This document shows, one piece after another, positions 54,172 to 62,829 of a DNA stretch of 64,000 bases (position 1 is its first letter; the number at the start of each line of letters is the position of its first letter). The position numbers and the translations under genes were made by a program. The stretch is from Pseudomonas sp. H3(2019) (GTDB lineage: Bacteria > Pseudomonadota > Gammaproteobacteria > Pseudomonadales > Pseudomonadaceae): contig NZ_VMSG01000003.1 of the NCBI RefSeq assembly GCF_007713465.1, positions 124,001-188,000 on the forward strand, written 5' to 3'. The notes beneath the pieces were generated by a model that saw nothing but the letters and a program-made list of their open reading frames with translations, did no database searches and was not told the origin of the DNA.

Positions 54172-54990
54172 TTATTCGGCTCGCGCCCGCACATGGATAG
54201 CCGCAAACGGCTCATTCTGCACCAGCTCGACCAAGGATTCCTTGACCAGTTCGAGGATCGCCATAAAGGTCACGACTACACCCAAGCGTCCTTCTTCGGC
54301 GGTGAACAGCTCGACAAAAGGCACAAAACCGCCACCCTTGAGCCGTTCCAGCACATCGCTCATGCGCTCGCGCGTCGACAACGCCTCGCGGCTGACCTGA
54401 TGGCTTTCGAACATATCGCCACGGCGCAGCACCTCGGCCATGGACATCAGCAATTCATCCAGACTCACGTCCGGCAGCAACTTGCGCGCACGCGCCTCCG
54501 GGGCATCGAGCTTGGGCACCACCACATCGCGGCCGACCCGGCTCAGACCGTCGATGCCTTCGGCGGCCGCCTTGAAGCGTTCGTACTCCTGCAAGCGACG
54601 GATCAGCTCGGCACGCGGATCGTCTTCTTCCTCTTCGATCTCGGCCGAACGCGGCAACAGCATCCGCGACTTGATCTCGGCGAGCATCGCTGCCATCACC
54701 AGGTACTCGGCGGCCAGTTCCAGGCGCACCGACTGCATCAACTCGACATAGCCCATGTACTGCCGGGTAATTTCCGCCACCGGAATGTCGAGGATATTGA
54801 TGTTCTGCTTGCGGATCAGGTACAGCAGCAAGTCGAGCGGGCCTTCGAAGGCCTCAAGGAAGACTTCCAGCGCGTCCGGCGGAATGTACAGGTCCAGCGG
54901 CATTTCCATGACCGCCTGGCCATAGACCATGGCGAACGGCAGCTCTTGCTGTGCCCCGGCCTGGCTATCGACGGGCTCTACTGCGGACAT
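54172..54990 (-). CDS. scpA: Segregation and condensation protein ScpA (kleisin)
   Basis: ScpA (272 aa) bridges the SMC heads with ScpB. Conserved FEGPLDLLLYLIRKQNINILDIPVAEITRQYMGY, AAEYLVMAAMLAEIKSRMLLPR, and the C-terminal winged helix (VVTFMAILELVKESLVELVQNEPFAAIHV). The start abuts the yciO stop exactly. Part of the minus-strand housekeeping run. Confidence 0.95.
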   Translation of the reverse strand: MSAVEPVDSQAGAQQELPFAMVYGQAVMEMPLDLYIPPDALEVFLEAFEGPLDLLLYLIRKQNINILDIPVAEITRQYMGYVELMQSVRLELAAEYLVMAAMLAEIKSRMLLPRSAEIEEEEDDPRAELIRRLQEYERFKAAAEGIDGLSRVGRDVVVPKLDAPEARARKLLPDVSLDELLMSMAEVLRRGDMFESHQVSREALSTRERMSDVLERLKGGGFVPFVELFTAEEGRLGVVVTFMAILELVKESLVELVQNEPFAAIHVRARAE

Positions 54991-55620
54991 CTAGGCCTCA
55001 ACCGTAAACGGCGCGGGGTCACCGCAACCGACGCGAATCACTTCTGGCTCGCCATCCGCCAGGTTGATCACCGTAGAAGCTTTGATACCACCAAAACCGC
55101 CGTCGATGATCAGGTCGACCTGATGCTCAAGCAACTGACGCATTTCATACGGATCACTCAACGGGTCGGTGTCGCCGGGCATGATCAGGGTCACGCTCAT
55201 CAGCGGCTCGCCCAGCTCTTCGAGCAACGCCAGGGCAATCGGATGGCTCGGCACCCGCAGTCCGATGGTGCGCTTCTTCGGGTGCAGCAGCAGACGCGGC
55301 ACTTCGCGGGTGGCGTTGAGAATAAACGTGTACGGCCCCGGCAAGTGGGCCTTGAGCAAGCGGAAGGTGCCGGTGTCGATCTTGGCGAACAGCCCCAGCT
55401 GTGACAGGTCGCTGCAAATCAGCGCGAAATTGTGCTTTTCATCCAGCTGACGTAGCCGACGTACGCGCTCCACGGCATTCTTGTCACCGATCTGGCAACC
55501 AATGGCGTAGGACGAGTCAGTGGGATAAATCACCACCCCGCCATTGCGGATGATCTCGACAGCCTGTTTGATCAGGCGCGCTTGCGGGTTTTCCGGATGA
55601 ATCTGGAAAAATTGACTCAC
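54991..55620 (-). CDS. yciO: YciO, Sua5/YrdC family protein
   Basis: 209 aa from a GTG start that gives (V/M)SQFFQIHPENPQARLIKQAVEII, matching E. coli YciO, with AGGT seven bases upstream. Longer in-frame starts run into the rnm gene and are unlikely. Motifs: GGVVIYPTDSSYAIGCQIGDK, KHNFALICSDLSQL, PGPYTFILNATREVPRLL, KKRTIGLRVPSHP. YrdC/Sua5 proteins make threonylcarbamoyl-AMP for tRNA t6A; YciO is a related protein whose physiological role is less certain. Confidence 0.9.
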   Translation of the reverse strand: MSQFFQIHPENPQARLIKQAVEIIRNGGVVIYPTDSSYAIGCQIGDKNAVERVRRLRQLDEKHNFALICSDLSQLGLFAKIDTGTFRLLKAHLPGPYTFILNATREVPRLLLHPKKRTIGLRVPSHPIALALLEELGEPLMSVTLIMPGDTDPLSDPYEMRQLLEHQVDLIIDGGFGGIKASTVINLADGEPEVIRVGCGDPAPFTVEA

Positions 55621-55633
55621 ATTGTCTACCTGT

Positions 55634-56497
55634 TCAGACGGCAATAACGGCTGGGTCATGTTTGAACCGACACCAAAGGGGTGGCAGGTCCTCCGGGAGT
55701 GGGCGGTACTCGCCGATCTCGGACCAGCCTCCGGGTCCATGGAAATCACTGCCGGCACTGACCAGCAGACCGAACTCACGCGCAAGAATAGCCAGGCTGC
55801 CAACCTGCTCGGCCGGCTGATGGCCATTGACCACCTCGATTGCGTGGCCGCCTGCTTGAATATAGTCGGCAATCAGACGACGGCGTTTGCTGCGGGTGAA
55901 ATCATAGTGCCAAGGATGCGCCAGGCTCACCCATGCCCCTGCAGCGCGCAGGGTTTCGACGGTTTCTTCCAGGGTCGGCCAGTGCTGCTTGACGTCCCCC
56001 AGCTTGCCGGCGCCCAGCCACTTGCGGAAGGCTTCGGCACGGTCCTTGACGAAGCCTGCACGGACCAGATAATCGGCAAAGTGCGGTCGGGCCGGCGCAT
56101 TGCCGCTGTCACCGAGCTCCTGCTGGATCGCCCGCGCGCCTTCCAGCGCGCCCGGCATGCCCTTGAGTTCGAGCTTGCGGCTGATTTCTTCGGACCTCAG
56201 CCAGCGCCCGTCACGCAATTTGGCAATCGCCTCGACCAGTGCCGGGGCATTGACGTCGAACCCGTAACCGAGCACATGAATGGTCGCGCCCCCCCAGGTG
56301 CAGGACAATTCGACGCCGTTGACCAGTTGCATCCCCAGCGCAACCGCAGCGCTGCGGGCCTCGTCGAGGCCTTCAAGGGTGTCGTGATCGGTCAAGGCCA
56401 GGACTCGCACGCCTTTCTCGAACGCACGCGCAACCAGTACCGCAGGCGCCAGGGCGCCATCGGAGGCCGTGCTATGGCAGTGCAAATCAACATTCAC
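55634..56497 (-). CDS. rnm: PHP-domain 5'-3' exoribonuclease RNase AM (YciV)
   Basis: 287 aa from a GTG giving (V/M)NVDLHCHSTASDG; a TTG six codons earlier is also in frame. PHP metal-binding motifs: DLHCHSTASDG, LALTDHDTLEG, NGVELSCTW, ARPHFADYLV, SLAHPWHYD and SAGSDFHGP. E. coli RNase AM (formerly YciV/TrpH) trims the 5' ends of rRNA precursors and degrades short oligonucleotides and 3',5'-nucleoside bisphosphates. First gene of the minus-strand run; divergent from yciB across 87 bases. Confidence 0.9.
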   Translation of the reverse strand: MNVDLHCHSTASDGALAPAVLVARAFEKGVRVLALTDHDTLEGLDEARSAAVALGMQLVNGVELSCTWGGATIHVLGYGFDVNAPALVEAIAKLRDGRWLRSEEISRKLELKGMPGALEGARAIQQELGDSGNAPARPHFADYLVRAGFVKDRAEAFRKWLGAGKLGDVKQHWPTLEETVETLRAAGAWVSLAHPWHYDFTRSKRRRLIADYIQAGGHAIEVVNGHQPAEQVGSLAILAREFGLLVSAGSDFHGPGGWSEIGEYRPLPEDLPPLWCRFKHDPAVIAV

Positions 56498-56584
56498 AGG
56501 ACTGTGTAACCTCAAATCAGCTGGCGCTTTCGCGACTCAATATGTTTGTTATTATGCCGCCACATCCTGCTTCTGGCTGCCACT

Positions 56585-57181
56585 GTGAAACAATTCATCG
56601 ACTTCATCCCGCTTCTGCTGTTTTTCATCGTCTTCAAAATCGATCCACGGGTCGTCGACATCGCCGGTCATCCACTGACGGTAGGCGGCATTTACAGCGC
56701 CACTGCGATGCTGATCACCAGCTCCCTGGTGGTCTACGGCACGCTGTTCATCAAGCAGCGCAAGCTGGAAAAGAGCCAGTGGCTGACCCTGATCGCCTGC
56801 CTGGTCTTCGGTAGCCTGACCCTGGCGTTCCACAGCGAAACCTTCCTTAAATGGAAAGCGCCGGTGGTCAACTGGCTGTTCGCCCTGGCCTTTATCGGCA
56901 GCCACTTCATCGGCGAGCAGTTGCTGATCAAACGCATCATGGGCCACGCGCTGACCCTGCCGGACACGGTCTGGACCCGTTTGAACATCGCCTGGATCGG
57001 CTTTTTCCTGTTTTGTGGCGCGGCCAACCTGTTCGTTGCGTTCACCTTCCAGGACTATTGGGTCGATTTCAAAGTCTTCGGCAGCCTGGGCATGACCCTG
57101 CTGTTCCTGGTCGGCCAGGGCATTTACCTGTCCCGCCACCTGCACGACGCCGACACTTCTACGCCAAAAACCGAGGACTGA
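56585..57181 (+). CDS. yciB: Inner-membrane septation protein A (YciB)
   Basis: 198 aa from GTG, (V/M)[27 protein letters not shown], the family start; an upstream ATG in frame adds 13 residues without ribosome site. Five to six hydrophobic segments; FKKWKAP-like motif present as [17 protein letters not shown] and C-terminal [28 protein letters not shown]. YciB affects cell envelope and septation in E. coli and Shigella. Confidence 0.92.
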   Translation: MKQFIDFIPLLLFFIVFKIDPRVVDIAGHPLTVGGIYSATAMLITSSLVVYGTLFIKQRKLEKSQWLTLIACLVFGSLTLAFHSETFLKWKAPVVNWLFALAFIGSHFIGEQLLIKRIMGHALTLPDTVWTRLNIAWIGFFLFCGAANLFVAFTFQDYWVDFKVFGSLGMTLLFLVGQGIYLSRHLHDADTSTPKTED

Positions 57182-57182
57182 C

Positions 57183-57482
57183 ATGCTTTACGCAATCATT
57201 GCTACAGACGTCGCCAACTCCCTGGAAAACCGCCTGGCTGCGCGCCCTGCCCACATCGAGCGGCTGCAACAGCTCAAGGCCGAGGGCCGCGTGGTTCTGG
57301 CAGGCCCGCACCCTGCCATCGATAGCAATGATCCGGGCGCAGCAGGTTTCACCGGCAGCCTGATCGTTGCCGAGTTCGCCTCCCTCGAAGCCGCCAAGGC
57401 CTGGGCCGATGCGGATCCGTATATCGCCGCAGGCGTCTACGCCAACGTTCTGGTCAAACCGTTCAAGCAAGTCCTGCCATAA
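57183..57482 (+). CDS. yciI: YciI family protein
   Basis: 99 aa, dimeric alpha-beta barrel fold. [31 protein letters not shown] carries the His (RPAHI) seen in YciI, followed by [31 protein letters not shown] and [21 protein letters not shown]. Starts one base after the yciB stop with GAGGAC as ribosome site. Biochemical role in pseudomonads not established. Confidence 0.92.
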   Translation: MLYAIIATDVANSLENRLAARPAHIERLQQLKAEGRVVLAGPHPAIDSNDPGAAGFTGSLIVAEFASLEAAKAWADADPYIAAGVYANVLVKPFKQVLP

Positions 57483-57590
57483 CCCGGCCTCTGCGCGATG
57501 AACCTTCGGTTCATCGCGTGTTCAATGGCTCATTATTCTCGTTCCACGGCCGACAACCTGCCCAACACTCGATTGGAATCAGGAGTTTCG

Positions 57591-58001
57591 ATGCGCCAAG
57601 GTCCGCTGTGTCTGCTGTTGGTCATGTTATCGATCGGGGCCTTCGCCCATGCCGAAGAGCACTCGGACTCAGGCTATTCAACGCCTCTGTCGTTAAGCGC
57701 CGGAAGCCAGATCACCGAATTGCAGCAGCGCTTGAAAGAGAGCGAGCGGCAACGAGAAGAGCTGAACAAACAACTGCAAAATGCCGATAACGAACGCGAA
57801 AGCGCCTTGCTGGGCCGGTTACGCCAAGAGAATCAGCGCCTCAAGCTGCAACTCAAGGAAGCCCAGGCAAACCCGCTGCCGCGCCTGCTGACCGATCAAC
57901 AGCAGTGGTTCGTCACTGGCGCCGGAGTAGCGCTATTGGCCCTGCTCTGCGGTATCTTCGCCAGTGGTGGACGTAGAACACGTCGGCAATGGCTAAATTG
58001 A
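57591..58001 (+). CDS. Secreted/membrane coiled-coil protein of unknown function
   Basis: 136 aa from ATG with AGGAG five bases upstream. Signal peptide at 1 to about 22 (LCLLLVMLSIGAFAHA), a Ser-rich stretch, then a coiled coil at about 45-100 (ITELQQRLKESERQREELNKQ and LRQENQRLKLQLKEAQ), and a C-terminal membrane helix (TGAGVALLALLCGIFAS) ending in a basic tail. It ends seven bases before the cpxR-like start, so may belong to the same operon. Confidence 0.8.
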   Translation: MRQGPLCLLLVMLSIGAFAHAEEHSDSGYSTPLSLSAGSQITELQQRLKESERQREELNKQLQNADNERESALLGRLRQENQRLKLQLKEAQANPLPRLLTDQQQWFVTGAGVALLALLCGIFASGGRRTRRQWLN

Positions 58002-58008
58002 GTGAGTC

Positions 58009-58686
58009 ATGAGCGAGCTGTTACTAATTGATGATGACCAGGAGCTGTGTGAGCTCCTGAGCAGTTGGCTGAGCCAGGAAGGTTTTGTCGTGCGCGCTTG
58101 CCACGACGGTCTGAGTGCGCGCCGCGCCTTGGCCGAGTCTGCGCCGGCAGCAGTGGTGCTGGATGTGATGCTGCCCGACGGCAGCGGTCTGGAGCTGCTC
58201 AAGCAGTTGCGCAACGACCACCCGGACCTGCCGGTGGTGATGCTCTCGGCCCGTGGCGAGCCGCTGGACAGGATCCTCGGGCTGGAACTGGGTGCCGACG
58301 ATTACCTGGCCAAGCCTTGTGACCCCCGTGAGCTGACCGCGCGCCTGCGTGCGGTGCTGCGGCGCAGTCATCCGGCGGCGGTGTCCAGCCAGATGGAATT
58401 CGGCGACCTGTGCTTCAGCCCGGTCCGTGGCGTGGTCAGCATCGACGAACAGGAATTCACCCTGACCGTCTCTGAAAGTCGCCTGCTCGAAGCCCTGCTC
58501 AAGCAACCCGGCCAACCGCTGGACAAGCAGGAACTGGCGCAGATCGCCCTTGGACGCAAGCTGACCCTGTACGACCGAAGCCTGGACATGCACGTCAGCA
58601 ACCTGCGCAAAAAGATCGGCCCACACCCCGACGGCCGCCCGCGCATCGTTGCCCTGCGCAGCCGTGGTTATTACTACAGCCTCTGA
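58009..58686 (+). CDS. cpxR: OmpR-family response regulator, CpxR-like
   Basis: 225 aa. Receiver domain with Asp8-10 acidic pocket and phosphoacceptor Asp52 (VVLDVMLPDGSG), Lys of LAKPCDPREL, and a C-terminal winged-helix DNA-binding domain (LYDRSLDMHVSNLRKKIGPHPDGRPRIVALRSRGYYYSL). The next gene encodes a CpxP/Spy-like periplasmic protein and the one after it a CpxA-like kinase, the same arrangement as PA3204-PA3206 in P. aeruginosa. Likely controls envelope-stress genes. Confidence 0.9.
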   Translation: MSELLLIDDDQELCELLSSWLSQEGFVVRACHDGLSARRALAESAPAAVVLDVMLPDGSGLELLKQLRNDHPDLPVVMLSARGEPLDRILGLELGADDYLAKPCDPRELTARLRAVLRRSHPAAVSSQMEFGDLCFSPVRGVVSIDEQEFTLTVSESRLLEALLKQPGQPLDKQELAQIALGRKLTLYDRSLDMHVSNLRKKIGPHPDGRPRIVALRSRGYYYSL

Positions 58687-58790
58687 ACCGTCTTTACCCA
58701 AGCTTTACGCTCTGCTGACCGCCGCTGACCTTGATCTCCGTATTCTGTACTCATCCGGAACACACCGGGAACGAGACAAGGAGACACACC

Positions 58791-59231
58791 ATGCGCAAGA
58801 CCCTTATCGCTTTGATGTTCGCCGCTGCACTGCCAACCATTGCCATGGCTGCACCAGAAGGCCAAGGCCCGATGGGCCCAATGGAAGGCCACGGATACAG
58901 CGAGCACATGCACGGCGGCAAAGGCATGTACAGAGAGTTGAACCTCAGCCACGAACAACGCGAGCAGATTCGCAAATTGATCGGTGAGCAGATGCATGCA
59001 CGCAAAGAGTTGGTCGAGCAGTACCTGCAAAAACTCTCGCCAGCCGATCAGCAGGCCATGAAAGACCAAATGGCGGCCGGCCGCCAGAAAACCGAGAAGG
59101 ACATTCGTGCCCTTCTCAAGCCGGACCAACAGCAGAAGTTCGATGCGATCCAAAAGAAGCAGGCCGAACGCAAAGCCGAATGGGAGCAGTTCCAGGCCTG
59201 GAAAGCTCAACAACCGCAAAAAACGCAATAA
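58791..59231 (+). CDS. Periplasmic Spy/CpxP-like protein
   Basis: 146 aa with signal peptide MRKTLIALMFAAALPTIAMA. Rich in Met, His and Gly just after it (EGHGYSEHMHGGKGMYREL), then helical with two LTxxQ-like motifs (LNLSHEQREQIRKL, LLKPDQQQKFDAI) typical of the Spy/CpxP chaperone family. It lies between response regulator and kinase, so it may act as feedback sensor or chaperone of the system. The Met/His cluster could bind metal. Ribosome site AAGGAG. Confidence 0.87.
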   Translation: MRKTLIALMFAAALPTIAMAAPEGQGPMGPMEGHGYSEHMHGGKGMYRELNLSHEQREQIRKLIGEQMHARKELVEQYLQKLSPADQQAMKDQMAAGRQKTEKDIRALLKPDQQQKFDAIQKKQAERKAEWEQFQAWKAQQPQKTQ

Positions 59232-59250
59232 TGCTCTAGCGTTTCTCCCC

Positions 59251-59285
59251 AGCCCAATGGTCAATCGCCATTGGGCTTTCTTTGT
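59251..59285 (+). terminator. Hairpin after the CpxP-like gene
   Basis: AGCCCAATGG and CCATTGGGCT pair perfectly (10 bp, 7-base loop), followed by TTCTTTGTTT. It would reduce read-through into the kinase gene, lowering kinase level relative to the upstream genes. Confidence 0.75.
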
Positions 59286-59298
59286 TTGAGGACTTACC

Positions 59299-60645
59299 GT
59301 GCGTTCATTGTTCTGGCGCATCCTTGCCAGTTTCTGGCTGGCCATCGCTCTGGTTGCAGGGCTGTCGATCCTGCTCGGGCACATGTTGAACCAGGACGCC
59401 TGGATTCTCAGTCGCCACCCGGGCCTCAATACCCTGGCGCAAGAGTGGACGCAGCTCTACGAAGAAAAAGGCGAGGACGCGGCGCAAGCCTTGCTCGAAC
59501 AACGCAAACGGCGTTACCACATCGATGTTCAGGTACTGAACGAAGGTGGTGACCCGGTGGTGCGCGGGACCTTTCCTCGCCGTGCGGCAGCCCTGGAAGC
59601 ACGGCAGAACGACAACCCCGACGACAGCGGCCGCCACCTGCCCTGGCGGCGTCTGACCGTTGAGTACACCAGCCCGAAAACCGCTGAAACCTACTTGCTG
59701 ATCTACCGTATTCCGCATCCAGAGCTCAACGCCTGGCACCGCAACAGCCTGCTTTGGCCCTTCAGTGCGCTGGCGATTGCCTTGGTGGTGCTGACACTGT
59801 TCAGCCTGCTGGTGACGCTGTCCATCACCCGCCCGCTGAGCCGTTTGCGCGGTGCGGTGCACGATCTCGGTCAGACGACCTATCAGCAAAACAGCCTGGC
59901 GCGGCTGGCCAACCGGCGTGACGAATTTGGCGTGCTGGCCAACGACTTCAACCGCATGGGCGCACGCCTGCAAAGCCTGATCGGCAGCCAGCGGCAACTG
60001 CTGCGCGACGTGTCTCACGAACTGCGTTCGCCGTTGGCCCGGTTGCGTATCGCTCTGGCACTTGCGGAACGGGCCGGCCCCGAAGAACGCGAAAAACTCT
60101 GGCCACGATTGACCCGCGAATGTGATCGTCTGGAAGCACTGATCAGTGAAATCCTGGTGCTGGCACGGGTCGACGCCGACAACGCAAGTGCCGAAGAAGT
60201 CGACCTCAATGCGCTACTCAATACTGTGCAAAAAGACGCTCAGCTTGGCGCGCCAGAGCAAAGCATCCGTATCGACGCCGAACGGCAATTAAGCCTCAAG
60301 GGCTGGCCGACCATGATCGAGCGGGCGCTGGACAACCTGTTGCGCAACGCCCAGCGCTTCAATCCGGCAGGACAACCGATAGAAGTGCTGGCATTGCGTC
60401 AGGGCGATCGGATTGTCATCAGCGTGCGCGACCACGGACCCGGTGTAGAGGCCGAGCATTTGAAGCAATTGGGCGAGCCATTTTTTCGGGCACCCGGGCA
60501 GACGACCGCCGGACATGGCCTGGGACTGGCCATCGCCCGACGTGCGGCGGAGCGCCACGGCGGCAGTCTGATTCTGGCCAATCACCCGGAAGGTGGATTC
60601 ATTGCCAGCCTGGAGTTGCCATTAGAGCCCGGTATCGCAACCTGA
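59299..60645 (+). CDS. cpxA: Sensor histidine kinase, CpxA-like
   Basis: 448 aa from a GTG start (MRSLFWRILASFWLAIALVAGLS). Membrane helices at about 7-29 and 152-175 bracket a periplasmic sensor of about 120 residues. A HAMP domain follows (SITRPLSRLRGAVHDLGQ), then HisKA with H-box DVSHELRSPLARL and HATPase with NLLRNAQRF, RDHGPGVE and GHGLGLAIARR. Third gene of the cpxR-cpxP-cpxA-like set. Confidence 0.9.
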   Translation: MRSLFWRILASFWLAIALVAGLSILLGHMLNQDAWILSRHPGLNTLAQEWTQLYEEKGEDAAQALLEQRKRRYHIDVQVLNEGGDPVVRGTFPRRAAALEARQNDNPDDSGRHLPWRRLTVEYTSPKTAETYLLIYRIPHPELNAWHRNSLLWPFSALAIALVVLTLFSLLVTLSITRPLSRLRGAVHDLGQTTYQQNSLARLANRRDEFGVLANDFNRMGARLQSLIGSQRQLLRDVSHELRSPLARLRIALALAERAGPEEREKLWPRLTRECDRLEALISEILVLARVDADNASAEEVDLNALLNTVQKDAQLGAPEQSIRIDAERQLSLKGWPTMIERALDNLLRNAQRFNPAGQPIEVLALRQGDRIVISVRDHGPGVEAEHLKQLGEPFFRAPGQTTAGHGLGLAIARRAAERHGGSLILANHPEGGFIASLELPLEPGIAT

Positions 60646-60651
60646 CCTGAA

Positions 60652-60683
60652 GATCGTTCCCACGCTCCCGCGTGGGAACGATC
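60652..60683. repeat. Palindromic repeat, copy 4
   Basis: GATCGTTCCCACG-CTCCCG-CGTGGGAACGATC: arms identical to copy 1 with a 6-base centre. It sits between the convergent cpxA-like and nitroreductase genes, five bases from the latter's stop. Confidence 0.85.
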
Positions 60684-60687
60684 ATGT

Positions 60688-61254
60688 TCAGGGTTTGGCA
60701 GGCCAGGCACTGACAAACTCGGTAAGATCGACTTTCCCGGCCACCCGCGGTTCGTTCTGCGGTGTACCCAGGTAAAGGAACGCAATCACTTCTTCACCTT
60801 CCGCCAGGCCCAACCCCTGGGCCACATGCGCCGAATAGACCAGCTCGCCTGTGCGCCATACCGCGCCAATACCCTGAGCGTAAGCCGCCAGCAAAATACC
60901 GTGGGCCGCACAACCTGCCGCCAGCAACTGCTCGGACTTCGGCACTTTGACGTGGTCTTGCAGACGTGCGACCACAACGACGACCAATGGCGCGCGCAAT
61001 GGGCCGTTCCGCGCCTTGTCCACCAGGGCCTGAGGCACATCGGCGTCTTGCAGGCGTGCAGCCTCAGCCAGTATCTCGCCCAATTGCTCGCGCGCCGCGC
61101 CTTCGACCGTCAGGAAACGCCACGGCTGCAAATGCCCGTGATCCGGTGCGCGCATGGCCGCGGAAAACAACACTTCCCGTTGTGCAGCGGTGGGCGCCGG
61201 GTCGAGCAAACGCGGAACGGATACACGGTTGAGCAAAGCGTCGAGAGCCTGCAT
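60688..61254 (-). CDS. Nitroreductase family protein (YdjA-like)
   Basis: 188 aa, short FMN-dependent nitroreductase: AMRAPDHGHLQPWRFLTVEG (FMN-binding His and Arg), LLAAGCAAHGILLAAYAQGIGAVWRTG and a C-terminal EEVIAFLYLGTPQNEPR. Length and motifs match the E. coli YdjA subgroup. Ribosome site AGGAGG six bases before ATG. Substrate unknown. Divergent from trkH. Confidence 0.9.
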   Translation of the reverse strand: MQALDALLNRVSVPRLLDPAPTAAQREVLFSAAMRAPDHGHLQPWRFLTVEGAAREQLGEILAEAARLQDADVPQALVDKARNGPLRAPLVVVVVARLQDHVKVPKSEQLLAAGCAAHGILLAAYAQGIGAVWRTGELVYSAHVAQGLGLAEGEEVIAFLYLGTPQNEPRVAGKVDLTEFVSAWPAKP

Positions 61255-61374
61255 CGGCCACCTCCTGAAAAAAATGTCTGGCTATTCTAGCGGCAACTGC
61301 CGCCGGGGTGCCGGTTTACATGCCCTGCCTCGCAGGTAGAATGGCGCCCTTCCCTATCAGCCCGAGCGGACTTC

Positions 61375-62829
61375 ATGGCGTTGCCGACCTTACGGATCAT
61401 TGGTTTCATCATCGGCATCTTCCTGATTACCTTGGCCATCAGCATGGTCGTGCCGATGGCAACCCTGCTGATTTACGACCGCACCAGCGACCTGCCATCG
61501 TTCCTCTGGGCCAGCATGATTACCTTTCTCGCCGGTCTGGCGCTGGTCATCCCCGGGCGACCGGAGCATATACACCTGCGCCCGCGGGACATGTACCTGC
61601 TCACCGTGTCGAGCTGGGTGGTGGTCTGCATCTTCGCGGCATTGCCGTTCCTGCTGACCCAGCGCATCAGTTACACCGACTCGTTTTTCGAAAGCATGTC
61701 GGGCATCACCGCCACCGGCTCTACAGTGCTCAGTGGCCTGGACAACATGTCTCCGGGCATCCTGATGTGGCGTTCGTTGCTGCACTGGCTGGGCGGGATC
61801 GGCTTTATCGGCATGGCGGTCGCGATTCTGCCACTGCTGCGCATCGGCGGCATGCGGCTGTTTCAGACCGAGTCGTCGGACCGTTCCGAAAAAGTCATGC
61901 CGCGTTCGCACATGGTGGCCAGACTGATCGTCGCCGCCTACGTCAGCATCACCATTCTCGGCAGCCTGGCGTTCTGGTGGGCGGGCATGAGCCCGTTCGA
62001 TGCAGTCAACCATGCGATGTCGGCAATATCCACCGGCGGCTTCTCCACCTCCGACCAGTCCCTGGCCAAGTGGACGCAACCGGCCGTGCACTGGGTCGCG
62101 GTGGTGATCATGATTCTCGGCAGCCTGCCATTTACCTTGTACGTGGCGACCATGCGCGGCAATCGGCGGGCGCTGATCAAGGATCAGCAAGTGCAAGGAT
62201 TGCTCGGCATGCTGCTGGTGACCTGGCTGGTACTCGGCACCTGGTACTGGTGGACCACCGACCTGCATTGGCTGGATGCACTGCGCCATGTCGCGCTGAA
62301 CGTCACCTCGGTGGTCACCACCACCGGTTTCGCGCTGGGGGACTACAGCTTGTGGGGCACCTTCTCATTGATGCTGTTTTTCTACCTGGGCTTTGTCGGT
62401 GGTTGCTCGGGGTCGACCGCTGGCGGGATCAAGATCTTCCGTTTCCAGGTGGCCTTTATCCTGCTCAAGGCCAACCTTAACCAACTGATCCACCCCCGTG
62501 CGGTGATCAAGCAGAAGTACAACGGTCATCGTCTCGACGAAGAAATTGTGCGTTCGATCCTGACGTTTTCGTTCTTCTTTGCGATCACCATTTGCGCCAT
62601 CGCCCTGGCGCTGTCGCTGCTGGGCGTGGACTGGATGACCGCCTTGACCGGCGCCGCCAGTACGGTTTCCGGAGTGGGTCCGGGACTGGGTGAAACCATC
62701 GGACCGTCTGGTAACTTCGCCAGCCTGCCCGACGCCGCCAAGTGGATTCTGTCTCTCGGCATGCTGCTCGGGCGACTGGAAATCATTACCGTGTTTGTGC
62801 TGTGTATCCCGGCGTTCTGGCGTCACTGA
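61375..62829 (+). CDS. trkH: Trk-type potassium uptake protein TrkH
   Basis: 484 aa, integral membrane subunit of the Trk K+ transporter. Four P-loop-like selectivity segments are visible: SGITATGSTVLSG, AMSAISTGGFST, LNVTSVVTTTGFALGDYS and, with SGVGPGLGETIGPSGNF, the fourth; GGCSGSTAGGIKIFRFQV is the usual following motif. About ten membrane segments. Works with the NAD-binding regulator TrkA, encoded elsewhere. Its 3' end overlaps the convergent araC-family gene by 44 bases. Confidence 0.94.
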   Translation: MALPTLRIIGFIIGIFLITLAISMVVPMATLLIYDRTSDLPSFLWASMITFLAGLALVIPGRPEHIHLRPRDMYLLTVSSWVVVCIFAALPFLLTQRISYTDSFFESMSGITATGSTVLSGLDNMSPGILMWRSLLHWLGGIGFIGMAVAILPLLRIGGMRLFQTESSDRSEKVMPRSHMVARLIVAAYVSITILGSLAFWWAGMSPFDAVNHAMSAISTGGFSTSDQSLAKWTQPAVHWVAVVIMILGSLPFTLYVATMRGNRRALIKDQQVQGLLGMLLVTWLVLGTWYWWTTDLHWLDALRHVALNVTSVVTTTGFALGDYSLWGTFSLMLFFYLGFVGGCSGSTAGGIKIFRFQVAFILLKANLNQLIHPRAVIKQKYNGHRLDEEIVRSILTFSFFFAITICAIALALSLLGVDWMTALTGAASTVSGVGPGLGETIGPSGNFASLPDAAKWILSLGMLLGRLEIITVFVLCIPAFWRH

